This document shows, one piece after another, positions 49,334 to 59,374 of a stretch of 64,000 nt of DNA. This stretch comes from Choricystis sp. odSpoLacu1 (lineage: Eukaryota > Chlorophyta > Trebouxiophyceae): contig OY253652.1 in the NCBI GenBank assembly GCA_958009055.1, positions 248,001 through 312,000 on the forward strand. The letters are read 5' to 3'. The translations under genes and the position numbers were made by a program. The notes beneath the pieces are model-generated. The model did no database searches and had not been told where the DNA came from. It saw only the letters and a program-made list of their open reading frames with translations. Position 1 is the stretch's first letter, and each line of letters starts with the position of its first letter.

Positions 49334-51319
49334 TCACTCCTGCCTCACCCCCACGAACGCGGCCTCCGCCACATCCACCGCCCGCCCCAGGGCGGCCGCC
49401 TTGTTGACCGTCTCCTCGTACTCGGCCTCCGGCACCGAGTCCTGGACGACGCCCGCCCCCGCCTGGATGTAGACCGTCCACTCGCGGCGCGGGGGCGCGT
49501 CCCCGCCCCCGCCGCCCCCGTACAGGTAGGCGCCATCCGCGCGCCCAGTGGGGACGACCATGGTGCGCAGGGCCAGCGCCATGTCCAGGGCGCCCCCAAA
49601 GGAGAGGTGGCCGACGCCGCCGCCGTAGGGGCCGCGCTTGGCGCGCTCGAGCGCGTCGATGACCTGCATCGCCCTGACTTTGGGGGCCCCGGACACCGTG
49701 CCCGCAGGCAGGGCCGCCCGCAGCGCGTCCCACGCGGTCAGGCCGGGCCTCAGGGTGCCGGTGACGGTGGAGGAGAGGTGCATGACGTGCGAATAGCGTT
49801 CGACGTCCATCAGCGCGCCGACCGCCACGGTCCCAGCCTCCGCGACGCGCCCCACATCGTTGCGCCCCAGGTCCACCAGCATGACGTGCTCCGCCCTCTC
49901 CTTTGCATCGGCCAGCAGGTCGGCCTCCGCGGCGGCGTCGGCGGCTGCGTCCGCGCCGCGGCGGCGCGTGCCGGCGAGCGGGCGGTTGGTGACGACGCGG
50001 TCGGCGGTGACGCGGCACAGAATCTCGGGGGACGACGCCACCAGGATGGAGCCCCGGGCCTGCAGGTAGATCATGTAGGGGGAGGGGTTGACGACGCGCA
50101 GGGCGCGATAGATTTCGAAGGGATCCGCAAACGTGCGCCGCTCAAAGCGGTGGGACAGCACCAGCTGGAACACGTCCCCCGCCGCGATGTGCTCCTTGAC
50201 GGCCGCGACCGCGCCCAAGAAGTCGGCCTTGCTCATGTTGGAGGCGGGCGGGGTGGGGCGGTCGGCAGTCGACAGCGTGACGCGGGCGGGGGGCAGGCGC
50301 GGCCCGCCGTCGGTCGACGCGGCGGCCAGGCGGGACGTGAGCGCCTCCAACCTCGCCGCCCCGTCCGCGTACGCTGCCTCCAGCGAGTCGTGGTCGTCAG
50401 TGTGCACCCAGGCGACACAGTAGGCCAGCTTGGCGGCGCCGTCGAAGACGACGACGTCGTTGTAGAGGGCGAGGTGCAGATCGGGCAGCCCGTCCGTGTC
50501 GGGCGGGGCGGCCTCAAACGGCAGCTTGCCTGCATACACGTACCGCACGGTGTCGTAGCCCGCATACCCCACAAACCCGCCCGAGAAGACGGGGGGCAGG
50601 TCGGCGGGGAGGGCCGGGCGCCAGGCGGCGGAGAGGGACTGCGCCAGGGCGAGTGGGTCGGCGACGTCGCTTTCAACTTTCCGTGTCCCCCGCACGTTGT
50701 CGATCAACGTCACCTCCCCCCGCGTCGCCACAATCTCCAGGGCGGGGCGGGCGCCGACAAAGGACCAGCGGCCCGAGGTGTCGCCTCCCACCACTGATTC
50801 AAACAGGAAGGAGGGCGCCGCGCGGTCGTCGCGCGACACGAGGCAGCGATACGCGAGCGTCGGGGTCAACGAATCGGTCAGCACGCGGTCGAAGAGAGGG
50901 ACGAGGTTGCCTTGTGCCGCCAGGGCTTTGAATGCGGTGAAGGCGGGATCGTTGGGAGGGGGGAGGGGGGGGGCGGGGCGCGGTGGGGCTGCGGTGTGGT
51001 GCGGGGGTGGTTGGGGTGAGTGCGTTTTCCTGCTCTCCCCTCTCCCCCCACGCTGGACCACGCGTTGCAGGTGCAGTCGCTCCTCGGACGCTGCGCATGG
51101 CGCCACAAGTAAAGCGCCCCGCCCCCCCCCCAAAAAAAAAAAAAACTCACCCGGCGCCGGCCCAGCCGTCGCGCCCGCCCCCGCCTCCGACGTCGTGGCC
51201 GTCTCGCCGCCGCCGCCCCGTCCAAACCAGGCGGCCGTGGGTGCGCGTGGCGCGGGTCGCCTGTCGGGGGCGGGGGGCGGGGCGCCCAGGCGGCGGGCGG
51301 TGGGGGTGGGGGTGCGCAT
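49334..51319 (-). CDS. TrpE (ASA): Anthranilate synthase component I, chloroplast
   Basis: Converts chorismate and glutamine-derived ammonia to anthranilate, the committed step to tryptophan. Two exons (51319-51151, 50988-49334; 162-nt intron holding A and G runs, phase 1) give 607 residues. Transit peptide, then FKALAAQGNLVPLFDRVLTD, PSFLFESVVGGD, GGFVGYAGYDTVRYV, GDVFQLVLSHRFERR, YLQARGSILVASSPEIL, LAGTRRRG, HVMLVDLGRNDVGRV, AALPAGTVSGAPKVRAM and IQAGAGVVQDSVPEAEYEET. The glutaminase subunit is not fused. Divergent from the FKBP gene. Confidence 0.95.
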   Translation of the reverse strand: MRTPTPTARRLGAPPPAPDRRPAPRAPTAAWFGRGGGGETATTSEAGAGATAGPAPGEFFFFLGGGRGALLVAPCAASEERLHLQRVVQRGGRGESRKTHSPQPPPHHTAAPPRPAPPLPPPNDPAFTAFKALAAQGNLVPLFDRVLTDSLTPTLAYRCLVSRDDRAAPSFLFESVVGGDTSGRWSFVGARPALEIVATRGEVTLIDNVRGTRKVESDVADPLALAQSLSAAWRPALPADLPPVFSGGFVGYAGYDTVRYVYAGKLPFEAAPPDTDGLPDLHLALYNDVVVFDGAAKLAYCVAWVHTDDHDSLEAAYADGAARLEALTSRLAAASTDGGPRLPPARVTLSTADRPTPPASNMSKADFLGAVAAVKEHIAAGDVFQLVLSHRFERRTFADPFEIYRALRVVNPSPYMIYLQARGSILVASSPEILCRVTADRVVTNRPLAGTRRRGADAAADAAAEADLLADAKERAEHVMLVDLGRNDVGRVAEAGTVAVGALMDVERYSHVMHLSSTVTGTLRPGLTAWDALRAALPAGTVSGAPKVRAMQVIDALERAKRGPYGGGVGHLSFGGALDMALALRTMVVPTGRADGAYLYGGGGGGDAPPRREWTVYIQAGAGVVQDSVPEAEYEETVNKAAALGRAVDVAEAAFVGVRQE

Positions 51320-51566
51320 TTGGGCTGGGAGGGAGGCGGTTGAAAGCGTTGCCAGCCCAGGGACGCAGTCCGGACAGGCGTGGTGTTGCAGCAGCAGGCT
51401 TTGGGGGGAAACAGACGGCCGCCCAGCTGCCTTTTTGACCCAAAACCAGAAAACGGAGTGTCCGTCGGCCAGTTCCAACGTCTTTTTCTTTTTCGCTTCC
51501 CTCTGCGCTTCACGCGCGCACACACGCACGGCCACACACACACGGCCACACACACACAAGCGTCAC

Positions 51567-53620
51567 ATGGCGATTGACACCGAGCCCAAGCTGGAGGAGT
51601 TTGTGGGGGACGACTCGATGGGTGAGTGCGCGGGAGCAGGGGAAAGGTTGCCGGTGTTCCACCGCCATCCGGAGACTCGTCCGCCGCGGATGCTGTGTGT
51701 GCCACCGCCCGCCCTCACCTCCTCTCCTCTCACCCACCCTCACGCACGCACAGATGAAGAAGAATTCGTGGACGAAGTGGGCAAGGAGAAGAAGCTGACG
51801 GTGAGTGGAGAAAGGGGAGGGAACGAAAGGCGACAGCGCCCGCCGTCAAAACCAATGCGTTTCCGCTGGCCGTCGGTTTTTTGCTCACCCTCTCCTCTCC
51901 CCTCCCCCCACAGCCCGACGACGGCGTCCTCAAGACAATCACCGTGCAGGGCACCGGGTTTGACATGCCGGAGACGGGGGACGAGGTGTCAGGTGCGTGA
52001 GTTGAGAGGGGGAGAGAGAGCGAAGGACGGAACGACTTCCGAAAACCCAAAATACGCACCCTCCCACCCACCCCCCCAGTCCACTACACCGGCACCCTGG
52101 CCGACGGCACCAAGTTCGACTCCTCCCGCGACAGGGGCGACCCCTTCACCTTCAAGCTGGGGGCGGGCGCCGTCATCAAGGGGTGGGACACGGGGGTCGC
52201 CACCATGAAGCGCGGGGAGAGGGCGACGTTTGTGCTCGCCCCGGCCTACGCGTACGGGGACGCGGGGTCGCCGCCCTCCATCCCGGCGAACGCTGCCCTC
52301 ACGTTTGACGTGGAGCTGCTGTCGTGGAAGAGTGTGAAGGACGTGACCGGCGACGGCGGCGTCATCAAGCGCGTCGCTGCCGACGGCGCGGGGTGGAAGA
52401 CGCCCCAAGCCCGGGACGAGGTGACGGTGGCCATCAAGCTGGTGGATGCGGGGGATGACGCCCGTGTGCTGGTGGAGGGCGAGGCCCTGGAGTTTGAACT
52501 GGAGGCGGGGGCGCCTGCGAAAGGCGTGGCCGTCGCCCTCAAAACCATGAAGAAAGGGGAGCAAGCGTCCCTGGAACTAGCCTCTGCGTACGGCCCCGGC
52601 GGTGTGGCCGTCAAGGGCGACATCACGCTCCTCGGGTGGAAGGCGGTGGAGGACGTGGGTCCTGGCGTGGTGAAGAAAACGGTTGCTGAGTCCGAGTCCT
52701 GGACCAAGCCGACGCCTGGGTCCACGGTGACGATCAAAGTGACGGGGCGGGTGGTGGGCGGTGACGCAGCCACCACCGCCAAGCCCTTCCTCGGCCCGGA
52801 CGCTGAACTGGAGTTTGTGGTCGACGAAGAAGCCGTCCCCGACGGCTTGGACGAGGGAGTGCGCCGCATGGCGCAGGGTGAGCGCGCCCTCATCACGGCG
52901 GACGCTGCGTCCGCGTACGGCGCGTCCGGCGACGCCGCCCTGGGCGTCCTCCCCGGCGCCACCGTCGAGTGGGACGTCGAGCTGACGTCCCTCACCAAGG
53001 CCAAGGAATCGTGGGAGATGGATGAACCCGAGAAACTGGCGGCTGCTGCCGCCCACAAGGACGCCGGCAATGCCAAGTTCAAGGCGGGCGCGCACAGCGC
53101 GGCCGCCAAACGGTACGCGCGGGCGGCGGCTTTTATTGAGTACGACAGCGGGTTTTCTGCTGCCTCGAAAACCGCGGCGGCTGACCTGAAGAAAGCTCTC
53201 CACCTCAACCTGGCCGCCGCCCGCCTCAAGCTGGGCGACTGGGCCGCCGCGGCCGCCGCCTGCGACAAAGTGTTGGACCGGGACGGCCTGAACGCCAAAG
53301 CCCTGTACCGCCGCGCGCAGGCGCGGCTGGGGACGCGCGATTTTGTGGAAGCGGAACGCGACGCGCGCGTGGCCGCGAGTGCCGGCGGCCCCGGCGCCGC
53401 CGACGCGCGCACCCTGCTGGCCCGCGTCAAGAAGGAGGCGGCCGCCTACGACAAGCAGCAGCGGGCCGCGTTCTCCAACATGTTTGGGCGGCTCGCCAAG
53501 CTGGAGGAGAAGGAGAAGAAGGCCAAGGGGGAGAAGCAGGAGGAGGCCACGGCTGCTGCTGGCGAGCCGATGGCGACGGACGAGGCGGCTGCGCCGGTGG
53601 CGGAGGCGACGGCCGCGTGA
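51567..53620 (+). CDS. Multidomain FKBP-TPR peptidyl-prolyl isomerase (FKBP62/65-like)
   Basis: Four exons (51567-51621, 51754-51800, 51914-51992, 52080-53620) give 573 residues. Three FKBP domains in a row: the first is complete and looks active ([59 protein letters not shown]). The second and third are shorter and divergent ([33 protein letters not shown]). A three-unit TPR follows ([58 protein letters not shown]), which in this family binds Hsp90, then a Lys/Glu-rich tail. The layout equals plant ROF1/ROF2. Confidence 0.95.
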
Positions 53621-53683
53621 AGAAGGGAGAGGAAGAAGAGAGACAGAGAGAGAGGGGTGCAAAGACAAGACCCACACCATTCT

Positions 53684-55011
53684 TCACAACACGTCGCTGC
53701 TCCACACACACGGCAACGCTTGCCCCGCCTCCCACAGCGCCACCCCCAGCCCCGCCTCCCGCGCGGCCGCCACCCGGGCCGCCACAAAGGCGGGCGTGGG
53801 CAGGAAGACGCGCGCGCCAGTGGGTTCGGTGGCCACGTGCTCGGCAGTCGCCGTGTTCCACTCCAGCGTCGGCGGCACCGCCACCGGGGGCGCGGCCGCG
53901 TCCCCTCTCGGGCCAGGGCGGCGGGCCCGGTGGCTGTGCCGCGCAGGCCGCGGCGGGCGCCCGGGGTGGGGGGGGCGGCGCGCACCGCGTGGAGGGGGAC
54001 GCCCACCAACACGCGCGCACGGTCGCCCCCGACCGCGTCGGCCACGAGGGACGCCGTCGCCCTGGCCCACGCCAGGGGGGCAGCCCCCAGGGCCGCATCG
54101 GGATACTCGTACGTCGTGACGGAGAGGAGGTCGATGGAGGGGGCGAGCCTGGCCAGCGTGGCGCGGTACACGTGTTCGACGTCCTGCACGCTGGCCGGCG
54201 GGATCGCCATGGCCAGCACGCCGCCCGCTCCGCGCACGGCGGCGGACAGGCGAGCGATGAACGCGGCCGCGTTGGCGGCGGAGGGGCCCTTCGTCAACCC
54301 GAGCACGCTCCACAAGTCGGGCGCGTCGAGGGTGAGGCCGCCGTACTCTTTTCTTCCCGTGACGCCCGCCAGCACCGCCCCCAGCGCCACGTCCGCCGCG
54401 TCCCCCACGCCCCCCAGCAGGGACGACATGTGAGCCTGCGACAGTTCAAAGGACACGCGGGGCAGGATGGTGGGGCGGGTGGAGGGAGGGAGGGAGGTGA
54501 GGGCGGAGAGGAGGGTCGCGTTGGCGCTCCCCGACAGCGCGGGGCTGCCGTCGTGGGACACGAGTTGGTAGGTGACCGGGACGACGTGCGTGACGAGGCC
54601 GGCTGCGGCTGCCGCGATGACGGCGTCCCCTCCTTCCGGGTTCCAAGGCGTCACGTAGGCCAGGGTGGGCGTGCGCGCGAGCGGCGCGGTCACGCGCGCG
54701 AGTGGGGTGCGAGCGGCGCGGTCGCACGACGCCGCCATCCCGGCGAACGTCGCGCCAGTCGTGGCGAGCACGTCTTCCCCGTCAACCGGGGCGCCCTCTT
54801 GGAGAGGAGGCGCGTCGGTCGCCGGCGCGGGCGGGGGCGGGGTGACCAATGCGGGCGCCGCGACAACGGGCACCTGCGCCACGGGCGTGGCCACACGCCA
54901 CGCCACCGCGGCCCCTGCGACTGCCAGGGAGAGCAGCATCATGGTGGTGGGCAGCGTGCGCGCGGGATTGGAGGGGGCCTTGGCGACGGGTTTGGCGGTG
55001 GGGGGCGCCAT
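53684..55011 (-). CDS. CHID1-like GH18-fold protein
   Basis: Chitinase-domain-containing protein 1 (SI-CLP) relative, about 442 residues. An N-terminal signal anchor (MMLLSLAVAGAAVAWRVATP) is followed by the GH18 barrel: LAYVTPWNPEGGDAVIAAAA, VTHVVPVTYQL, GRKEYGGLTLDAPDLWSVLG, GVLAMAIPPASV, SIDLLSVTTYEYPD and RVLVGVPLHA. The end is PTLEWNTATAEH ... GLGVALWEAGQALPCVW, the CHID1 C-terminus. The GH18 DxxDxDxE signature is absent, as expected for CHID1, so no chitinase activity is predicted. The frame slips by one base near 53900-53910 (GGGG in the gene sense). Confidence 0.85.
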
Positions 55012-55669
55012 CGTGAATGTTTTTTTGCAAGAGTGCGAAGAAGGAAAAAAACACTCTCTCTGGCGGGCGCGAACATTGCCGACGTCGGCCAGGCGCGAGA
55101 TGTCGACTATGCACGAGTCGTCGATGTCTAGGCGCTGCCAGTCGGCGAGGGGGCGCCAGCGGCTGAGGGAAAAGGGAAAAGGTGAAGGGTGAAAGCATTT
55201 TTACGGAGACAAGCATCGCGCCCGGCCCCAGCTCTCAGGGGTGGAAAGCGGGGAGTGGTGGGTGGGGCCAAGTGCGAAAAAGAGGGGCGGAGGTTTTTTT
55301 GCCGCGGCATCGCGAGAAAGCCGCGGCGCCAACGGCAGCGCCACATACCACGCGCGCGACACGCCAAACTGACCGTCCTCCCCACATCGCCACTCACCGG
55401 CACACGCGGCGCAGGACGGCGTGCTGCCCTTTGGGCGGGGTCAGCACGTCGCGTGCCTCAAAGATGCGTTCCGACGCGTCAAACGGGTCCAGGTCCTCGG
55501 GGCACTGCTCGTTCACAAACACCTCCTTGAAAATGGTGAGGAGAGCATCGTCCGGCAGGTCGTTGTCGGTGGTCGGCACTTCTGGCTCGGTCGCCGTTGG
55601 GGGCGTGGTTTGGGGCAGGGGGGCGACGAAAGAACGAGGCACGCTCTTGGCTCCCGTTGGAGAGCACAA
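55012..55669 (-). CDS. F-box protein, ends unresolved
   Basis: An F-box spans a splice junction: NDLPDDALLTIFKEVFVNEQ and QHAVLRRVC in the upstream exon (to 55398), RRWRPLADWQRLDID in the downstream exon (from 55162); 235-nt GT-AG intron, phase 2. F-box proteins bring substrates to SCF ubiquitin ligases. No in-frame ATG is found in the first exon, so the true start is upstream or hidden by an indel; 55669 only marks the open stretch. The second exon has no stop before the CHID1-like ATG at 55011 and is in frame with it, so the gene either ends by a missed splice or is fused. Confidence 0.5.
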
Positions 55670-55874
55670 GGCGAGGCGGAGTGTGTGTTGAGGGGAGGGC
55701 GGGAGCGGAGCGGGTGGGGTGTGTGTGGGCGTTTTGTTTTGTGGGTGGAAGAGTGAGTGCCCTATCGCTGTCGTTCTTGGTTAAAGCTGTGTTCAACCCT
55801 GCTTCCCCCCGCCCACACACCACTCGACGGGTCCAAATACACTGGGGTGCGCATCACACACACACAACCACTCC

Positions 55875-58014
55875 TCACTCCACCCCCACCACCGCCGGCA
55901 CCCTCCCCACAGCCTCGCGCGCGGCGGCCACGCCCCCCACCGCCCTCTCGACAGCATCTTGAACTGCTTGCTTGTGGGCCAGTGCCGCCTCCAGCGCCCC
56001 CGCCAGCGCGTCCGCCAGATCGGCTTCATCTGCTTCCCGGGCGGCGGCTTCAGCGGCGGCGGCGGCTTCGGCGGCGGCGACAGCGGCGTCCGAGGTGGTG
56101 AGGGAGGCGGATGATGTCGCACCCCCGCCCCCGCCACCAGCTTTCACGCGTTCCGCTTCCTCTCGCAACGCTGCCAGCCCAGCATCCGCTTCAACCTGGA
56201 TGGCTTTGCAGCGTGCCTCCGCAGCTTCCACGTCGGCGCGCAGGGCGGCGCGCTCGCGCGCTGCGCGCAGACGCGCTGCTCGACGTGCTCTCGACGCGCG
56301 CCGTCAGGGCGGCTGCCTCCGCCGCCAGCTCCCGGCACCTCGCTGACGCGCGCTCCCGGGCGCGGTCCACGATAGACCGCACCGTGGCCCTCACATCCAC
56401 GCCCACCATGGCCACCGCGTCGGCGCGCGCGGTGCGGTCGAGGCTCGCCGCGTGCGTGCGCCCCGCCGCGCGCTTGGCGGTGGCCGGCACCAGGGCGCAC
56501 CGCGTGGCGGCGGCATTGTAGTCGGTGAGAGGGCCAGCTTCCAGGGCGTCCATGGCGGATGCAAGTTCGGTTTCCAGGGCTTCCGCGTGTGCGTCCACGT
56601 CTGCGCGGTCGGCGACCGCGGTGTCGCGCTCGCCCGCCAACCGCGCGGCATCGCCCCGCATCCTCTCCGCGTCCGCTGTGGACACCGTCTGCGCCCTCAG
56701 GCGAGCTTTCAGCATGGCGGCTTCTTCTTCAGCGGCTGCACGCGAAGCGTGTGCCGCGGCCTCGTCGTCTGCCGCCTCCCTCGCGTCCCTCCCCAGCGAC
56801 GCCGCGTGAGCGTCCAGCTGGGCCAACAGCCTCTCAAACGATGCCCTGTCTGCGGCGGCTGCATCAGCAGCCGCCTGGGCGGCTTGCATGGGCGCAGGCT
56901 CACTCGCCAACGCCGCCAGCCGCGCCCTCAGCGCGGAGCACTCGGCCGCCAGCGCGTCGGCGCGCGCCGACGCGTCGCCCTCCTTCTCCGCCCACGCGGC
57001 CGCGGTGTCGGCTTCCACGGCAGCCCGTCCCTCGTCGTCGCCCTCCATGTAGGCGCGGTAGGAGGAGGCCACGTACGCATTGAACGCGGCGCGGTGCAGT
57101 GCGTCATCATCCACAGGTGTGGCGGCCGCCTCCCGGGTGCCATCCACATAGCGAGCCAAATCAGCCAACCATGCCAAAGCCGCCAGCAACGGAGGCCAGG
57201 TGGCGGGAGCACCCACAGAGCAGAGGCTGGTTTTGGAAATCGGAAACGGGTAGCGCAGCCTGCGAAACGCGGACGCCACGTCTTCATCCAGCCTGCTGAA
57301 ATCGGGGGTAGCCGGATCCAGTCGCCTCAGCAGGAAGAGCGTGATGGACGCAAAGTCTTTGGTGGTGGGCGCGGCCAGCGTGCGGGGGGTGAGGTGGGAG
57401 GAGGCGTATCCCGCGTCCTGCAGGTAGGATGTCACCCGGGCCGCCGCGTCCGCCACAAAGGCGCGGTCGGTGACTGGGCGCGGGTCGCGGCGGGTGGTGG
57501 TGGTGGTGGAGGGGGGGCCAAAGGTGGAGCCTCTGTGGGAGAGGGAAACGGTCAATGCGGAAGGGTGGGGGGGGGGGGGCGTGCAAGTGGCCTTCTGCCT
57601 CACACCGACCAGCCTCGTTTGAGAGGTGGGAGTTTGGCGCGCAGCGTGAGGGTGCGAGGGAGGTCAGCAGTGGGGGGAGGCGGCGGCGGAGCGCCCACAT
57701 GCGAGCCGCGCGCGCGCGCGACGGTTGGCGGCGACATGCGGCGGTGGCCTGGCGCCCGCTGCCACGTCCCGCCCCCCACATTCCACACACAGGCGCGTCC
57801 CACACACATAACCGTGTTGATACACACACGCAACAGGCAGAGCCCCCCTCCTTACACACACTCACCGCCTCTGCGGCGCAGCAGCGCGCGGCGGCGCGGC
57901 GCAGCGCAGCGGGGCGCCGGCACGCACCCCGCCCGGCTTGCCAGCCGGCGGGGCGGCCGCGCGAGCGTTGAGGTCGACGGGCGACAGGTGGCGCGTGGAG
58001 CGGGCGCGGTCCAT
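55875..58014 (-). CDS. NDC80: Kinetochore protein NDC80/HEC1
   Basis: Microtubule-binding subunit of the NDC80 kinetochore complex. Two exons (58014-57866, 57532-55875; 333-nt intron). A basic, disordered N-terminal tail (about 65 residues, as in other NDC80, target of Aurora B) precedes the calponin-homology domain: DPRPVTDRAFVADAAARVTSYL, TTKDFASITLFLLRRLDP, AFRRLRYPFPISKTSLCSVGAPATWPPLLAAL (given in two pieces elsewhere), LADLARYVDG. Then about 350 residues of coiled coil. The frame slips by one base in GC-rich repeats at 56235-56300, with coiled coil on both sides. Confidence 0.9.
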
Positions 58015-58117
58015 GATGAGTGTTTTTTTTTGTGTTTTTCAGAGTGCGTCGAAATCGAGCGTCACTCCGCCAACGTCGTTTTTTCGTCTCAACCCGCCCA
58101 CCCACCCAACGGCACTC

Positions 58118-58902
58118 ATGCACCTCCCCCGCCCCACCACCGCCACCTGCCCCCCCGCCGCTCGCCAGCCCTCACCAAGGCTCCCGCCACCCGCCGTCTG
58201 CGCGCCGTGTCCGACTCCTCCGCCGCGGCACGCGCGGGGGGCGATTGGCCCAGCCTCGTGCAGCTACGCTCCCTGGACGCGCTGAAAGATTTTCTGGCGG
58301 CCAAGGAGAAGGTGTGGGAGCGAGGGCACGGGGTGGGGAGGCGACGGACTAAACCCAGCGCCTTGCCCACCCACCCACAAAACCCACCCACCCAAAAACC
58401 ACCCCCAGCTCTTGCCCAAACCCGCGACCAAGGTCCGCCACTTCATGTCCACCACCCTCCTCACGGCCTCCCCCGACGACACCGTGGCCGACGTCGCCGA
58501 CCGCGCCTTCTCCCACGTGTCGGGTGTGCCCGTGGTCAATGCCGCTGGCGCCCTCGTCGGCGTCCTGTCCAAGACCTGGACCGCTGCACCGATGTGGCGT
58601 CTGCCAAAGTGGGGGCCGTGGTGTCCAAGCCGGCGATCGCGATTTCGCCGACGACGAGCGCGGCGGTCGCGGCCACGCTGTGCCTGAAAAACAAGATGCA
58701 TCGCCTCCCTGTCATCAACTCCGCCGGCCGCGTTGTGGGCATGGTGACGCGCACCCACCTGTTCAAAGTGCTGGGGGGGGGACGCGGTGTGAGGGGAAGG
58801 AGGAGAGAGGGGGGGGGGGATGAGGGACGGCGCGACGCCGCGCGGTGCCTCCCCCACCCCCCGGCGAGAGCAGGGCCCTCCTTTTTTGTTTGTTTGGATT
58901 GA
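58118..58902 (+). CDS. CBS-domain pair protein, probably chloroplast (CBSX-like)
   Basis: Tandem CBS pair binding adenosyl nucleotides; plant CBSX proteins regulate plastid thioredoxins. Exon 1 (to 58311) holds a leader and SLDALKDFLAAKEK; exon 2 (58409 on) the pair: KVRHFMSTTLLTASPDD, SGVPVVNAAGALVGVLSK, KVGAVVSKPAIAISPTTSA, NKMHRLPVINSAGRVVGMVT. Three one-base slips are likely: C7 near 58149, a missing G near 58570, and G9 near 58772. If the last run is one G too long the protein ends KVLGGDAV at a TGA (about 58791), otherwise at 58902. The start 58118 depends on the first slip. Confidence 0.7.
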
Positions 58903-59374
58903 TTTTCAATTGTTTAATTTTCATGAACGATGCAAAAACACACGCAACACAAGGCCCGAGCGGAGAGACATGACACACAACAAAAACAAAAAACCTCACA
59001 CCACCACGCTCGCCGCCTGCACGTCGCTGTCATAAAAAAAAAAAAAAAATTCAAGCTCCACAGAGAATCCATCAAAGCCACTCGGAACGAGCCCGGGCCG
59101 GCAGCCATCCTATCGGCTATAGCAGCCGCCGCGCCAAACGACACAGCCGCCGACGCGGCCGCCAGCGCAGCGCGCGTGTGGCCGCCTGGTCCCGGCCGGT
59201 CCCTCGAGGGTTGTATGTCGGCCTACTTTTTTTAACCCACAATTCTTCTCTGGCCCCGCAATTGCGCGCCCCTCAGGGCCGCGCGTCAGGCTCTGGCAGC
59301 GATCCTACAATCACCCAGTGCAACCACAGCATCCTCACTCTGTCCCGTTCACACCAACCGCCACACACAACACA
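58903..59374. other. Intergenic stretch upstream of the thiamin gene
   Basis: 472 bases with an A13-type run near 59034-59049, AT-rich then mixed sequence, no gene. I looked for a TPP riboswitch core (ctgaga ... cctgatctggat-like boxes) here and in the first intron and saw none. Confidence 0.5.

Noticed and set aside
56452..58902. 800-codon open frame on the plus strand opposite NDC80
   Set aside because: It is the antisense of a well conserved NDC80 gene and its composition is Arg/Gly-rich without motifs; GC-rich codons leave antisense frames open.
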